Assembly (NCBI RefSeq): GCF_046600715.1
Contig: NZ_JBJMAV010000003.1
Span: 124,001-188,000 of the forward strand
DNA length: 64,000 bases
Reading direction: 5' to 3'
From: Lysobacter_C viscosus
GTDB taxonomy: Bacteria > Pseudomonadota > Gammaproteobacteria > Xanthomonadales > Xanthomonadaceae
Shown here: one piece after another, positions 49,099 through 58,775 of the stretch
How the letters are laid out: every line of letters begins with the position of its first letter
How positions within the stretch are numbered: the stretch's first letter is position 1
Program-made: the position numbers and the translations under genes
The notes under the pieces: model-generated
Databases searched by the model: none
Told to the model about the DNA's origin: nothing
The model's input: the letters and a program-made list of their open reading frames with translations, nothing else

Positions 49099-49740
49099 TC
49101 AGATCCGGTACGCCACCGATTTCATCAGCTTGGACGCTGCGGCCATCAACGTCGGCACGGGCATCGGCAGGATGCGTGCACCGGCCTGTTCGGCGGAGTC
49201 GGCGTGGCGGGCCTCGTCGACTTTCATCACCTGCAGGATCGCCCGGCTGCGCGCATCGGCGGCCGGCAGCGACTGCAGGTGCTCGTCGATGTGCGCTTCG
49301 ACCTGGCGCTCGGTCTCCACCACGAAGCCCAGGTTCCAGCCATCGCCGCGCAGGCCGGCGAGCGCGCCGATCGCGTAGCTGCCGGCGTACCAGATCGGAT
49401 TGAGCAGGCTGGGCCGGCTGTCGAGTTCGCGCAGCCGGTCGGCGCACCACGCGAGGTGGTCTGTTTCCTCCTGTGCGGCGTCCAGCAGGTGTTCGCGCGT
49501 GGTGCCATCGCGGGCGACCGCTGCCTGGCCGCAGTACAGCGCCTGGGCGCAGACCTCACCGACGTGGTTGATCCGCATCAGCCCCGCGGCATGCCGGCGC
49601 TCGTCCTCGTCAAGGACGATCTCGGCGTGGTCCCCGGCGGGGTTGGGGCGCTGCGCGAGGGGGGCGCCGGCGACGGTGTCGAGGGCGCGCTGCACGTCGG
49701 ACAGGATGCGGTCGAGCGGGGAGAGCGATCGGGTGGCCAT
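49099..49740 (-). CDS. coq7: Coq7-type 2-polyprenyl-3-methyl-6-methoxy-1,4-benzoquinone monooxygenase
   Basis: 213 residues. A di-iron hydroxylase for a late ring hydroxylation in ubiquinone synthesis (replacing UbiF). The four-helix ligand pattern is visible: LMRINHVGEVCAQALYCGQA (Glu-x-Cys in place of the second Glu-x-x-His arm), AAQEETDHLAWCADRL (E-x-x-H), FVVETERQVEAHIDEHL and VMKVDEARHADSAEQAGA (E-x-x-H). The ATG at 49740 has only a weak ribosome-binding site; longer frames reach 50367 but belong to the neighbour's shadow. Confidence 0.9.
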   Translation of the reverse strand: MATRSLSPLDRILSDVQRALDTVAGAPLAQRPNPAGDHAEIVLDEDERRHAAGLMRINHVGEVCAQALYCGQAAVARDGTTREHLLDAAQEETDHLAWCADRLRELDSRPSLLNPIWYAGSYAIGALAGLRGDGWNLGFVVETERQVEAHIDEHLQSLPAADARSRAILQVMKVDEARHADSAEQAGARILPMPVPTLMAAASKLMKSVAYRI

Positions 49741-49763
49741 GGTGCAAGTGTAGGCGGGCGGCC

Positions 49764-50975
49764 TTATCGCGGCGTGGACGCCGCCAGGCGCGAGGCGAGG
49801 AACTCCAGCGGGTGCTGCACCGGCAGCTCGCTCTCGCCTGAAAGGTGCAGCCGGCAGCCGATGTTGGCGCTGAGCAGGCGCTCGGCGCCGCTGGCTTCGA
49901 ACTGCCGCAGCAGCGGCGCCCGGTGGCGGGCGGCGCGCTCGCGGTCGAGCAGCATGTTCAGCCCGGCCGCGCCGCAGCAGCCGGTGCCGGCATCGAGTTC
50001 GACCACGTCCAGCCCCGGCACGCCCGCCAGCAGCGAGCGCAGCGCCGGCACTGATCCGACCACGTTGCGCTGGGTGCAGGGCAGGTGCAGGGCGACCCTC
50101 ATGGGGGTCGGCAGGAAAGCCGGCGGACTTGCGTGGTCGGCCAGCCACTGGATGGCATCGACCGTTTCGGCGTGGCCGTCCAGCGCGGTCGCCAGCGACC
50201 CGTGGCACCCGCTGGCCAGGGTCAATACCGTCGCGGTGCCGGCGAACGCATCGAGGTTGCGCCTTGCCAATGTGTCGGCCCGGGGGGTGTCGCCGCCGTG
50301 GGCGTGGAGCGCACCGCAGCAGGTCTGCCCCCGGGGCTCCCGAACTGCGGTGCCGGTGGCCGCGCACAGCGCCGCCACGGCGCGGCGAACGGGTTCTTCA
50401 TAGGACCGCGCGACGCAGCCCAGGAACAGCGCGACGGCAGGCGCATCGGGCGGCAGAATCCCGTCCGGGCCGGAGAGTGGCGCCGGCGGGGTGCTCGGGC
50501 GCGGGGGTGGCGGGAGGCCTCGGCGCCAGCCACGTGGCACCCATCGGTAGAACGACAGCAGCGCGGCCAACAGTCGCGGGCGGGCGGCGAGCGCTTCGAA
50601 CAGCCGCTGCGTCAGTGCGGCGCGGCGCCGTCCCCGCTGCCGGGCCCGCGCAAGCACCAGCAGGGCGCCGTACTCCACGCCGGCCGGACACACTGATTCG
50701 CAGGTGCGGCAGGCCAGGCAGTGGTCGAGGTGGGCCTCGCCGGCGGGGGTCGGCGCAACCGTGCCTTGGGCGATGTGGCGTACCCACGCGATCCGCCCGC
50801 GGGGCGATTCCGCCTCCAGCCGGTCCACCGCGTAGGTCGGGCAGCTGGGCAGGCACAGCCCGCACTGGACGCAGCGGTCCGCCAGCGCCAGCAACGGGTC
50901 GTCAGCCCGGGTGGTGTGGGCGGCGCCGGCGCTGGCGCTGGGGGCCGCAGGCGGGGGCGGGGGCGGGGCTGGCAT
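49764..50975 (-). CDS. GlcF-like Fe-S oxidoreductase subunit (CCG domains)
   Basis: 403 residues. Two ferredoxin-type [4Fe-4S] motifs near the N-terminus (CVQCGLCLPSCPTY and CLACRTCESVCPAGV) are followed by two CCG domains (TCCGALHAHGG and GCCGAAGLN with LPCTQRN). It resembles the iron-sulfur subunit of glycolate oxidase or glycerol-3-phosphate dehydrogenase C. The Pro-rich stretches (MPAPPPPPPAAP, LPPPPRPSTPPAPLSGP) are unusual. No flavin subunit (glcD/glcE) lies next to it, so its partner is unknown. It is 23 nt from coq7 and may be co-transcribed with it. Confidence 0.85.
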   Translation of the reverse strand: MPAPPPPPPAAPSASAGAAHTTRADDPLLALADRCVQCGLCLPSCPTYAVDRLEAESPRGRIAWVRHIAQGTVAPTPAGEAHLDHCLACRTCESVCPAGVEYGALLVLARARQRGRRRAALTQRLFEALAARPRLLAALLSFYRWVPRGWRRGLPPPPRPSTPPAPLSGPDGILPPDAPAVALFLGCVARSYEEPVRRAVAALCAATGTAVREPRGQTCCGALHAHGGDTPRADTLARRNLDAFAGTATVLTLASGCHGSLATALDGHAETVDAIQWLADHASPPAFLPTPMRVALHLPCTQRNVVGSVPALRSLLAGVPGLDVVELDAGTGCCGAAGLNMLLDRERAARHRAPLLRQFEASGAERLLSANIGCRLHLSGESELPVQHPLEFLASRLAASTPR

Positions 50976-51020
50976 GGCCGGCGATGCTACACGCCCCGCC
51001 GGCGCTGGCAGGGGGGTGGG

Positions 51021-51049
51021 TTGCGGCAGGCCGGGTGGGCCGGTATCAT
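51021..51049 (+). promoter_or_regulatory. Promoter of rplM-rpsI
   Basis: -35 TTGCGG (51021-51026), 17-nt spacer, -10 TATCAT (51044-51049). Start near 51056, giving a leader of about 90 nt in which a regulatory structure could form; I see none. Confidence 0.5.
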
Positions 51050-51144
51050 CCCGCCTCTTCCGTCCCCTGCTTCAACAACGCGAGGCGAAGTTCCGCCGGC
51101 CCGTGCCGCGCGCAACCAGCCCGACCAGGTAACCGCATACCGTC

Positions 51145-51573
51145 ATGAAGACTTTCACCGCCAAGAACGAGACCGTCCAGCGTGACTGGTACGTGGTCGA
51201 TGCCGAAGGCAAGACCCTCGGCCGCCTGTGCGCCGAGCTCGCCCGCCGCCTGCGTGGCAAGCACAAGCCCGTCTACACCCCCCACGTCGACACCGGCGAT
51301 TACCTCGTGGTGATCAACGCCGAGAAGATCGTGGTCACGGGCAAGAAGCTGACCGACAAGAAGTACCACCGTTTCACGGGGTACATCGGCAACCTGAAGA
51401 CCGAGACCCTGGGCCAGGCGCTTGAGCGCCATCCCGAGCGCGTCATCGAGACCGGCGTGAAGGGCATGCTGCCCAAGAATCCGCTCGGTCGCGCGATGTA
51501 CCGCAAGCTCAAGGTCTACAAGGGCTCCGAGCATCCGCATTCCGCCCAGCAGCCGCAGCCGCTGGACTTCTAA
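51145..51573 (+). CDS. rplM: Large-subunit ribosomal protein L13
   Basis: 142 residues, the standard bacterial length. Signatures: MKTFTAKNETVQRDWYVVDA, GKTLGRLCAELARRLRGKHK, YHRFTGYIGNLKTETLGQAL, KGMLPKNPLGRAMYRKLKVY. Ten nucleotides separate it from rpsI, the usual L13-S9 operon. Confidence 0.98.
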   Translation: MKTFTAKNETVQRDWYVVDAEGKTLGRLCAELARRLRGKHKPVYTPHVDTGDYLVVINAEKIVVTGKKLTDKKYHRFTGYIGNLKTETLGQALERHPERVIETGVKGMLPKNPLGRAMYRKLKVYKGSEHPHSAQQPQPLDF

Positions 51574-51583
51574 GGTACCGATC

Positions 51584-51976
51584 ATGGCAATCCAGCAGAA
51601 TTACGGCACCGGCCGCCGCAAGTCCTCCACCGCCCGCGTGTACCTGCGCAAGGGCGAGGGCAACATCACCGTCAACCAGCGCCCGATCGACGAGTTCTTC
51701 GGTCGCGAGACCGCGCGCATGATCGTGCGCCAGCCGCTCGAGCTGACCCAGTCGACCGACAAGTTCGACGTCAACGTCACCGTCGCCGGCGGCGGCACCA
51801 CCGGCCAGGCCGGTGCGATCCGCCTGGGCATCGCCCGCGCGCTGGTGGAGTACGACGAGTCGCTGAAGTCCGAGCTGCGCAAGGCCGGCTTCATGACCCG
51901 CGACGCCCGCGAAGTCGAGCGCAAGAAGGTCGGCCTGCACAAGGCCCGTCGCGCCACCCAGTTCTCCAAGCGCTAA
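51584..51976 (+). CDS. rpsI: Small-subunit ribosomal protein S9
   Basis: 130 residues, standard length. YGTGRRKSSTARVYLRKGEG, GGGTTGQAGAIRLGIARAL, DAREVERKKVGLHKARRATQ and the invariant C-terminal FSKR, which reaches the P-site tRNA, are all present. Confidence 0.98.
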   Translation: MAIQQNYGTGRRKSSTARVYLRKGEGNITVNQRPIDEFFGRETARMIVRQPLELTQSTDKFDVNVTVAGGGTTGQAGAIRLGIARALVEYDESLKSELRKAGFMTRDAREVERKKVGLHKARRATQFSKR

Positions 51977-52054
51977 TCGCGCCTGCGGGCCTGTTGAACG
52001 GTGTCCGGCCCCTGTGGTGCGGACGCCGGGAAGAGGCGCTAAAATCCGCTCCAT

Positions 52055-52129
52055 AGCCCCGTCGCCAAGCGGTAAGGCACCTGACTCTGACTCAGGCATT
52101 CGGAGGTTCGAATCCTTCCGGGGCTGCCA
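52055..52129 (+). tRNA. tRNA-Gln (anticodon CUG)
   Basis: A 75-nt cloverleaf with encoded CCA. Acceptor AGCCCCG pairs with CGGGGCT; the D arm has GCCAAGCGGTAAGGC; the anticodon stem CCTGA/TCAGG encloses CTCTGAC with anticodon CTG; the T arm is GGAGG TTCGAAT CCTTC (one G-U pair). It decodes CAG. TAAAAT at 52040-52045 is a likely -10 box. Confidence 0.95.
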
Positions 52130-52143
52130 GATCGAAGCGAAGG

Positions 52144-52168
52144 ACCCGCCCACGTGGCGGGTTTTTTG
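52144..52168 (+). terminator. Terminator after tRNA-Gln
   Basis: ACCCGCC (52144-52150), loop CACGT, GGCGGGT (52156-52162), then a T run. Confidence 0.9.
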
Positions 52169-52260
52169 TTGCCCGTGCACGGGCCGGCGGGGCCGGGGAG
52201 CGCGGCACGTAAGTTACACTTGAAACCATCGCGCGAAGCGCAGCCACATCGAGGTCCCCC

Positions 52261-53247
52261 ATGAAGCTTGGCTCCCTGAAAGAGGGTGGCCGCGACGGCA
52301 CCCTGGTCGTCGTGTCCCGCGACCTGTGCCGCGCGGTACGCGCCACGGGCATCGCCGACACCCTGCAGCGCGCGCTGGAGGACTGGTCCAACATCGCGCC
52401 GCGGTTGAATGCGCTTTCCGACGCGCTCAATGCCGGTGGCGCCGAGGGTGAATTCGACCTGGATGCAGAGAAGCTGGCCTCTCCGTTGCCGCGCGCCTAC
52501 GAGTTCGTCGACGGCAGCGCCTACCTGCCCCACGTTGAGCGCGTTCGCCGCGCCCGCGGGGCCGAAGTGCCCGAAAGCTTCTACACCGACCCGCTGATGT
52601 ACCAGGCGGTCAGCGCCGGCTTCTACGGCCCGCGCGAACCCGTGCGCGTGCCCAGCGAGGAGCACGGCATCGACCTGGAAGCCGAGATCGTCGTCGTCAC
52701 CGACGATGTCCCGATGGCCCCGAGCCCCGAGCAGGCGGCCGGCCACATCCAGCTGGTCGGCCTGGTCAACGACGTGTCGCTGCGCAACCTGATCCCGGGC
52801 GAGCTGGCCAAGGGCTTCGGGTTCCTCCAGTCCAAGCCGCGCTCGGCACTGAGCCCGGTGTTCGTGACGCCGGACGAGCTGGGCGATGCGTGGAAGGGCA
52901 ACAAGCTGCACCGCCCGCTGCTGACCCACGTCAACGGGGAGTGGTTCGGTGCGCCGGAGGCCGGCGTCGACATGCAGTTCGATTTCGGCCAGCTGGTCGC
53001 CCACGCCGCCCGCACCCGTCCCCTGTCGGCGGGGACCATCGTCGGCTCCGGCACGGTCGCCAACCAGGACACTTCGCTTGGAGCCTCGTGCTTTGCCGAG
53101 CGTCGCACCGTCGAAACCCTGGAGCACGGCAAGCCGAGCACGCCGTTCATGAAGTTCGGCGACACGGTGCGCATCGAGATGCTGGATGAAGCCGGCGCGT
53201 CGATCTTCGGGGCGATCGAGCAGCGCATCGAGCGCGCCGACGCCTGA
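52261..53247 (+). CDS. Fumarylacetoacetate hydrolase family protein (tyrosine pathway)
   Basis: 328 residues. The FAH-fold metal site Glu-x-Glu...Asp is seen in GIDLEAEIVVVTDDVPM and LVGLVNDVSLRNLIPGE. Other blocks: YEFVDGSAYLPHVERVRRAR, GFGFLQSKPRSALSPVFVTP, and GTIVGSGTVANQDTSLGASC. This bacterial FAH type cleaves fumarylacetoacetate to fumarate and acetoacetate. Since the maleylacetoacetate isomerase gene follows in the same direction, the substrate is well supported by context. The MarR operator motif at hppD does not recur obviously upstream of this gene. Confidence 0.9.
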   Translation: MKLGSLKEGGRDGTLVVVSRDLCRAVRATGIADTLQRALEDWSNIAPRLNALSDALNAGGAEGEFDLDAEKLASPLPRAYEFVDGSAYLPHVERVRRARGAEVPESFYTDPLMYQAVSAGFYGPREPVRVPSEEHGIDLEAEIVVVTDDVPMAPSPEQAAGHIQLVGLVNDVSLRNLIPGELAKGFGFLQSKPRSALSPVFVTPDELGDAWKGNKLHRPLLTHVNGEWFGAPEAGVDMQFDFGQLVAHAARTRPLSAGTIVGSGTVANQDTSLGASCFAERRTVETLEHGKPSTPFMKFGDTVRIEMLDEAGASIFGAIEQRIERADA

Positions 53248-53339
53248 CCGGCGGGGTGCGGGCGCCGGCGGATGGTCCGCTCCTGGCCGCCCGCGCCGTT
53301 TATCTTGGACGGCCGCTGCAAGCGGGATTGGGGACTGGC

Positions 53340-53996
53340 GTGAGCGATCAACTGCAGCTTTATTCGTACTGGCGTTCCAGCGCGGCCTACCGGGTGCGCA
53401 TCGGGTTGAACCTGAAGGGCCTGCCGTACGAAACGATCCCGGTGCACCTGGTCCGCGACGGCGGCCAGCAGCACACGCCGGAGTTTCGCGAGGCCAACCC
53501 GCAAGGGCTGGTGCCGGTGCTCAAGCACGGCAGCAGGGTGATGCGGCAGTCGCTGGCGATCCTTGAGTACCTGGACGAGACGTGGCCGTCGCCGGCGCTG
53601 CTGCCACCGCTTAGCCGCGATCGCGAGCGCGTGCGCTCGCTGTCGCTGGCGATCGCCTGCGACATCCACCCGCTCAACAACCTACGGGTGCTGCAGTACT
53701 TCGAGAACACCTGGAACGTGCCACAGCCCGAGCGCGAGGACTGGGTGGGCCACTGGATCGGCGAGGGTTTCGCGGCGATCGAGGCCATGCTGGTCGACCA
53801 CCCCTCGACTGGCCGCTTCTGCGAAGGCGATTTCCCCTCGATCGCTGATTGCTGCCTGGTGCCGCAGGTTTACAACGCCCGGCGTTTCGGCGTGTCGATG
53901 GACCGCTACCCGACCATCGCCCGGATCGAAGCCGAGTGCCTGGCGACACCCGAGTTCGACGCCGCCCGGCCCGAACTCCAGCCCGACGCGCCCTAG
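53340..53996 (+). CDS. maiA: Maleylacetoacetate isomerase (zeta-class GST)
   Basis: 218 residues from a GTG at 53340 with GGATTGGGGACTGGC upstream. The thioredoxin-like N-domain has the zeta-class motif YSYWRSSAAYRVRIGLNLKG (active-site serines). The C-domain has ACDIHPLNNLRVLQYF and GRFCEGDFPSIADCCLVPQV. It converts maleylacetoacetate to fumarylacetoacetate with glutathione. It lies 93 nt after the FAH gene, so the last two steps of tyrosine breakdown form one operon, separate from hppD-hmgA. Confidence 0.93.
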   Translation: MSDQLQLYSYWRSSAAYRVRIGLNLKGLPYETIPVHLVRDGGQQHTPEFREANPQGLVPVLKHGSRVMRQSLAILEYLDETWPSPALLPPLSRDRERVRSLSLAIACDIHPLNNLRVLQYFENTWNVPQPEREDWVGHWIGEGFAAIEAMLVDHPSTGRFCEGDFPSIADCCLVPQVYNARRFGVSMDRYPTIARIEAECLATPEFDAARPELQPDAP

Positions 53997-54017
53997 CCCG
54001 TCACGCACCCCGCCCGG

Positions 54018-54046
54018 TAAAAAAAGGGCCGCGTTGCGGCCCTTTG
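54018..54046. terminator. Bidirectional terminator between maiA and pilU
   Basis: AAAGGGCCGC (54023-54032), loop GTT, GCGGCCCTTT (54036-54045), with As before and TTGTTCTTT after; it serves maiA (+) and pilU (-). Confidence 0.85.
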
Positions 54047-54090
54047 TTCTTTCCTTGCCGAAGAGGTCGACGGCGCTATGGCCCGGACCG

Positions 54091-55200
54091 CTACGGCTCG
54101 GACTGGAACACGTCCGCATAGGGGTCGTGCTCGCCGGTTCCGCCTTCCGACAGCCGGAACTTGAGCGCCAGGCCGTCGCGCGAGTCGGCGGCCTTCAGGG
54201 CTTCCTCCATTTCGATCCGGCCCTCCTTGTAGAGGCGGAACAGGCACTGGTCGAAGGTCTCCATGCCGTCCTCCAGAGACTCCTCCATCGCCTGCTTGAT
54301 CTCGTGCACCTGCCCACGGCGCATCAGGTCGCGGATGTGGGGGGTGTTGATCAGTACCTCGGAGGCGGGCAGCCGACGCCCGTCCACGCCCACCACCAGT
54401 CGCTGGCTGATCACCGCCTTCAGGTTCAGGGCGAGGTTCATCAGCACGTTCTTGTGCGCGGACTCGTTGAAGAAGTTGAGGATGCGTTCCAGCGTCTGGT
54501 CGGCGTTGTTGGAGTGCAGCGTGGCCAGGCACAGGTGCCCGGTTTCGGCGAACGCGATTGCCGCCTCCATGGTCGTGGCATCCAGGATCTCGCCGATCAG
54601 GATGACGTCCGGGGCCTCGCGCATCGCGTTCTTCAGCGCGTTGTGGAAGGCATGGGTGTCAAGGCCGACCTCGCGCTGGTTGACGATCGACTTCTTGTGC
54701 TTGTGCAGGTATTCGATCGGGTCCTCGATGGTGAGGATGTGGCCGGGGATGCTGCTGTTGCGGTGGTCGATCATCGAGGCCAGCGTGGTGGACTTGCCCG
54801 ACCCGGTGGAGCCCACGATCAGCACCAGCCCGCGCGGGGCCATGATGATGTCCTTGAGCACCTGCGGCAGCTGCAGCTCCTCGATGGTGGGGATCACGCT
54901 CTGGATCGAGCGGACCACCATGCCCACCTCGCCGCGCTGCTTGAACACGTTGATGCGGAAGCGGCCGGCACCCTCCACCGCCATAGCCATGTTGAGCTCC
55001 AGGTCCCGCTCGAACAGCGGTACCTGGCCCTCGTCCATCAGCGAATAGGCGATCTTCTTGACCATGCCGGGTGGCAGGCCGGTATTGCCCAGGGGGTACA
55101 GCTTGCCCTCGACCTTGATGTACACCGGCGCCCCGGTCGTCAGGAACATGTCCGACGCGTTCTTTTCCGTCATCAGCTTCAGGAAATAGCCGATGTCCAT
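54091..55200 (-). CDS. pilU: PilU, type IV pilus retraction ATPase
   Basis: 369 residues. Secretion-type AAA+ ATPase with Walker A GSTGSGKSTTLASMIDHRN, HILTIEDPIEYLHKHKKSIV (Asp box), NAMREAPDVILIGEILDATT (Walker B region) and FAETGHLCLATLHSNNADQT (His box). It works with PilT to depolymerise pili at the inner membrane. The segment following the Walker B Glu reads GEILDATTME, where relatives I recall have GEVRSRETM or GEIRD, so one or two arginines are missing. No pilT adjoins it: maiA lies downstream, a lipoprotein gene upstream. The ATG at 55200 gives the usual PilU N-terminus. Confidence 0.9.
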   Translation of the reverse strand: MDIGYFLKLMTEKNASDMFLTTGAPVYIKVEGKLYPLGNTGLPPGMVKKIAYSLMDEGQVPLFERDLELNMAMAVEGAGRFRINVFKQRGEVGMVVRSIQSVIPTIEELQLPQVLKDIIMAPRGLVLIVGSTGSGKSTTLASMIDHRNSSIPGHILTIEDPIEYLHKHKKSIVNQREVGLDTHAFHNALKNAMREAPDVILIGEILDATTMEAAIAFAETGHLCLATLHSNNADQTLERILNFFNESAHKNVLMNLALNLKAVISQRLVVGVDGRRLPASEVLINTPHIRDLMRRGQVHEIKQAMEESLEDGMETFDQCLFRLYKEGRIEMEEALKAADSRDGLALKFRLSEGGTGEHDPYADVFQSEP

Positions 55201-55296
55201 GCACAACCCCCTCATTGACGGAGACGTACCGTTGCCAGCGCGCCGCCGGCCTGCCCAGAATGGCGCACGAAACCCCATTCCGATACGGCACCCCTG

Positions 55297-55674
55297 ATGA
55301 CCACAAGCTTCGCATACTTTCGTTGGACGGCGCTTGCGCTGCTGCTCGTTCTGGCGCTTGCGTCCTGCGCATCGCTGCCGCCACCCACCGCGGAGCTGGG
55401 CGCCGCCCGGCAGGCCGTCGTCCGCGCCGAGGGTGCCGACGCCGACCAGTACGCGTCGGCGGAAATCGCCACCGCCCGCGAGGCCCTGTTGCGGGCGCAG
55501 TCGGCAATGGCGGGGGGGCGCGAGGATGACGCACGGCGCCTGGCGCTGGCGGCCTCGGCGGATGCCGACCTGGCCTACGTGCTGAGCCGCGATGCCGTGG
55601 CCCAGGCCGAACTCGCCCAGCGCCGCGCCGAGGTGGAACAGCTGCAGCGCCGCCTGCAGGGAGGTGGTCGATGA
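55297..55674 (+). CDS. DUF4398-type lipoprotein
   Basis: 125 residues. Signal peptide with lipobox LASC (ALALLLVLALASCASLPP), then a helical, Ala-rich domain: AARQAVVRAEGADADQYASA, EIATAREALLRAQSAMAGGR, ARRLALAASADADLAYVLSR. This is the DUF4398 pattern, found next to OmpA-like genes. It would be anchored in the outer membrane. The stop overlaps the OmpA-family start by 4 bp (ATGA), so the two are coupled and likely interact. Confidence 0.85.
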   Translation: MTTSFAYFRWTALALLLVLALASCASLPPPTAELGAARQAVVRAEGADADQYASAEIATAREALLRAQSAMAGGREDDARRLALAASADADLAYVLSRDAVAQAELAQRRAEVEQLQRRLQGGGR

Positions 55675-56609
55675 ACCGCAGGAACCTCGCGATGAGTCTC
55701 GCGGCCTTCGTGGTCGCGTGTTCCGCTCCGGCAATCGCCCAGGACGCCAGCGCGGACCTGGCGCAGCGCCTGACCGTGCTGGAGTCCAACGCCGAACTCG
55801 GCAGCATGGCGCCCTACGAGCGGCTGCAGGCCCGGCAGGCGCTGGAGGTGCTGGCGGCGGCGGGCAACCGCGACCGCGACGGCGCCCGCTACGTGGCCGA
55901 ACGCCGGGTCCGGATCGCCGAGGTGGCGGCCGGCACGGCGGCGGCGCAACGCGAGATCGACCGGCTCGATCGCGAGCGCAGCGAGTTGCTGATCGAAGCC
56001 AGTCGCCAGGATGCCGCCCAGGCGCGAGCCGAAGCCGAGCGGCTGCGGATGGAAGCCCGGATCCAGGCCGAGGAGGCCGCCCGCCTGCGCGAGCAGGCCA
56101 TGTCGAGCGAGGCGGCGATGCAGGACGTGGAGGCCGCGCTGGAAGGCGTGGCCGGCGCCCAGAGCGCCCGGCTGCAGGCTGCGCGGGAGCGCGAAGCCGA
56201 GCTTGCCCGCCAGGAGGCGGCGTTGATGGCCGGTGCCGGGCTGCCGCCGGTTACCCGGCGCGGAGGCGTCGAGGTGTATACCCTGGGCGGCGACGCCTTC
56301 GGTTCGGGCCAGGCAACGCTCACGGCGGGCGCCGCCAGTAGCGTCCAGGCCCTTGCCGCGTACCTGCAGGGCAGTGGAAATGGGTCCATCCGGGTCGAGG
56401 GGCATACGGACAGCCAGGGGCAGCCCGAGGCCAACCGGGCGCTGTCGCAGCGCCGCGCCGATGCGGTCCGCCAGCGCCTGATCGACGCCGGGCTTCCGGC
56501 TTCCCGGATCCGCGCGATCGGGCACGGGGACGACGAGCCGGTGGCGGACAATGCCACCGCCGAAGGTCGCGCCCGCAACCGCCGGGTGGAGGTACTGGTC
56601 GGGGGCTGA
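55671..56609 (+). CDS. OmpA-family peptidoglycan-binding protein with coiled coil
   Basis: 312 residues. Signal peptide (AMSLAAFVVACSAPAIAQ; not a clear lipobox, although VAC is near). A long helical region of about 150 residues (EIDRLDRERSELLIEASRQD, ARIQAEEAARLREQAMSSEA) is followed by a C-terminal OmpA domain with the peptidoglycan site VEGHTDSQGQPEANRALSQR, RADAVRQRLI, GHGDDEPVADN and GRARNRRVEVLV. It tethers the outer membrane to peptidoglycan, or spans the periplasm. It partners the DUF4398 lipoprotein before it. Confidence 0.88.
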   Translation: MNRRNLAMSLAAFVVACSAPAIAQDASADLAQRLTVLESNAELGSMAPYERLQARQALEVLAAAGNRDRDGARYVAERRVRIAEVAAGTAAAQREIDRLDRERSELLIEASRQDAAQARAEAERLRMEARIQAEEAARLREQAMSSEAAMQDVEAALEGVAGAQSARLQAAREREAELARQEAALMAGAGLPPVTRRGGVEVYTLGGDAFGSGQATLTAGAASSVQALAAYLQGSGNGSIRVEGHTDSQGQPEANRALSQRRADAVRQRLIDAGLPASRIRAIGHGDDEPVADNATAEGRARNRRVEVLVGG

Positions 56610-56962
56610 GCCCGGAGGCGGGATTCATGGCCAGGTCACCAAGCTGACTCGGCGAACCGGCGCCCGGCCCGGGCGGGACGGGGTGCCCGGGCAGGTTCCC
56701 ACCTGTCGGCCGCCCTCCATCTCCGGCTTGTCCCGGGGCAGGGGCAGGAGTAGCGTCGATGGTCCGGGTGGCTTCCGACCGCCCGGCTACGAGTCGAGCC
56801 GATGACCCACGCGCCCAGCCACAGGACCTTGCCGACGCCTCCCGGCGTGCGGCCGGCCCGTGCGGCCCCGCCCCCGGGCGTCGCTCCGACTGCTGCTGTG
56901 ATCTCCCCCGCGACGCCCTGGCCCCGGCCGGGGCGTTTGCATTCGTGCTGAAGGAGGCTTTC
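56610..56962. other. 353-nt gap without a recognisable gene
   Basis: No reading frame with protein-like composition. The only structure is a GC-rich hairpin at 56913-56936 (ACGCCCTGGCC with GGCCGGGGCGT, one G-U pair) followed by TTT, a possible terminator of the OmpA operon or leader of the next gene. Confidence 0.6.
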
Positions 56963-57178
56963 ATGTTCGAAGAACAACCGCAGCCTGAAATCGACGCGCT
57001 GATCAAGGCCAACCCCGAGTTCAAACAGCTCTACCAGCGCCACCAGGTGCTCGACAAGAAGGTGATGGACGCCGAACTGGGCGTGCTTCCCATCGACGAC
57101 ACCCGGCTGGGGCAGATGAAGCGCGAGAAGCTGGCTGCAAAGGACCGCCTGGTCCGGTTGTACGACGCCCAGCACTGA
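56963..57178 (+). CDS. YdcH-like DUF465 small protein
   Basis: 71 residues, highly charged and helical. The blocks IDALIKANPEFKQLYQRHQV, LDKKVMDAELG and TRLGQMKREKLAAKDRLVRL are the DUF465/YdcH pattern. The start at 56963 has an excellent AAGGAGG 6 nt upstream, so the longer frame from 56759 is not used. Function unknown across the family. Confidence 0.9.
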   Translation: MFEEQPQPEIDALIKANPEFKQLYQRHQVLDKKVMDAELGVLPIDDTRLGQMKREKLAAKDRLVRLYDAQH

Positions 57179-57398
57179 GGCCTGACGTCGTGGCCCGGGC
57201 GGGTACCTCGTCGGCCCTCCCGGTCCGCGGCACCGGAGCCGCCGCGGCTGCCATCGAGGCAGTCGCGGCGGCGGACCGGTAGAAGCACGCGCTTCCACCC
57301 TGCTGCCGATCCCCGGCCGCCGCCCGGACTTCGAAACGTCCCTCCCTTAGAATCCCCGGGCCTGCCGCGGCGTCCGCGGCGCTGCCGTCGTCCCGCGC

Positions 57399-58771
<1,373 letters not shown>

Positions 58772-58775
<4 letters not shown>

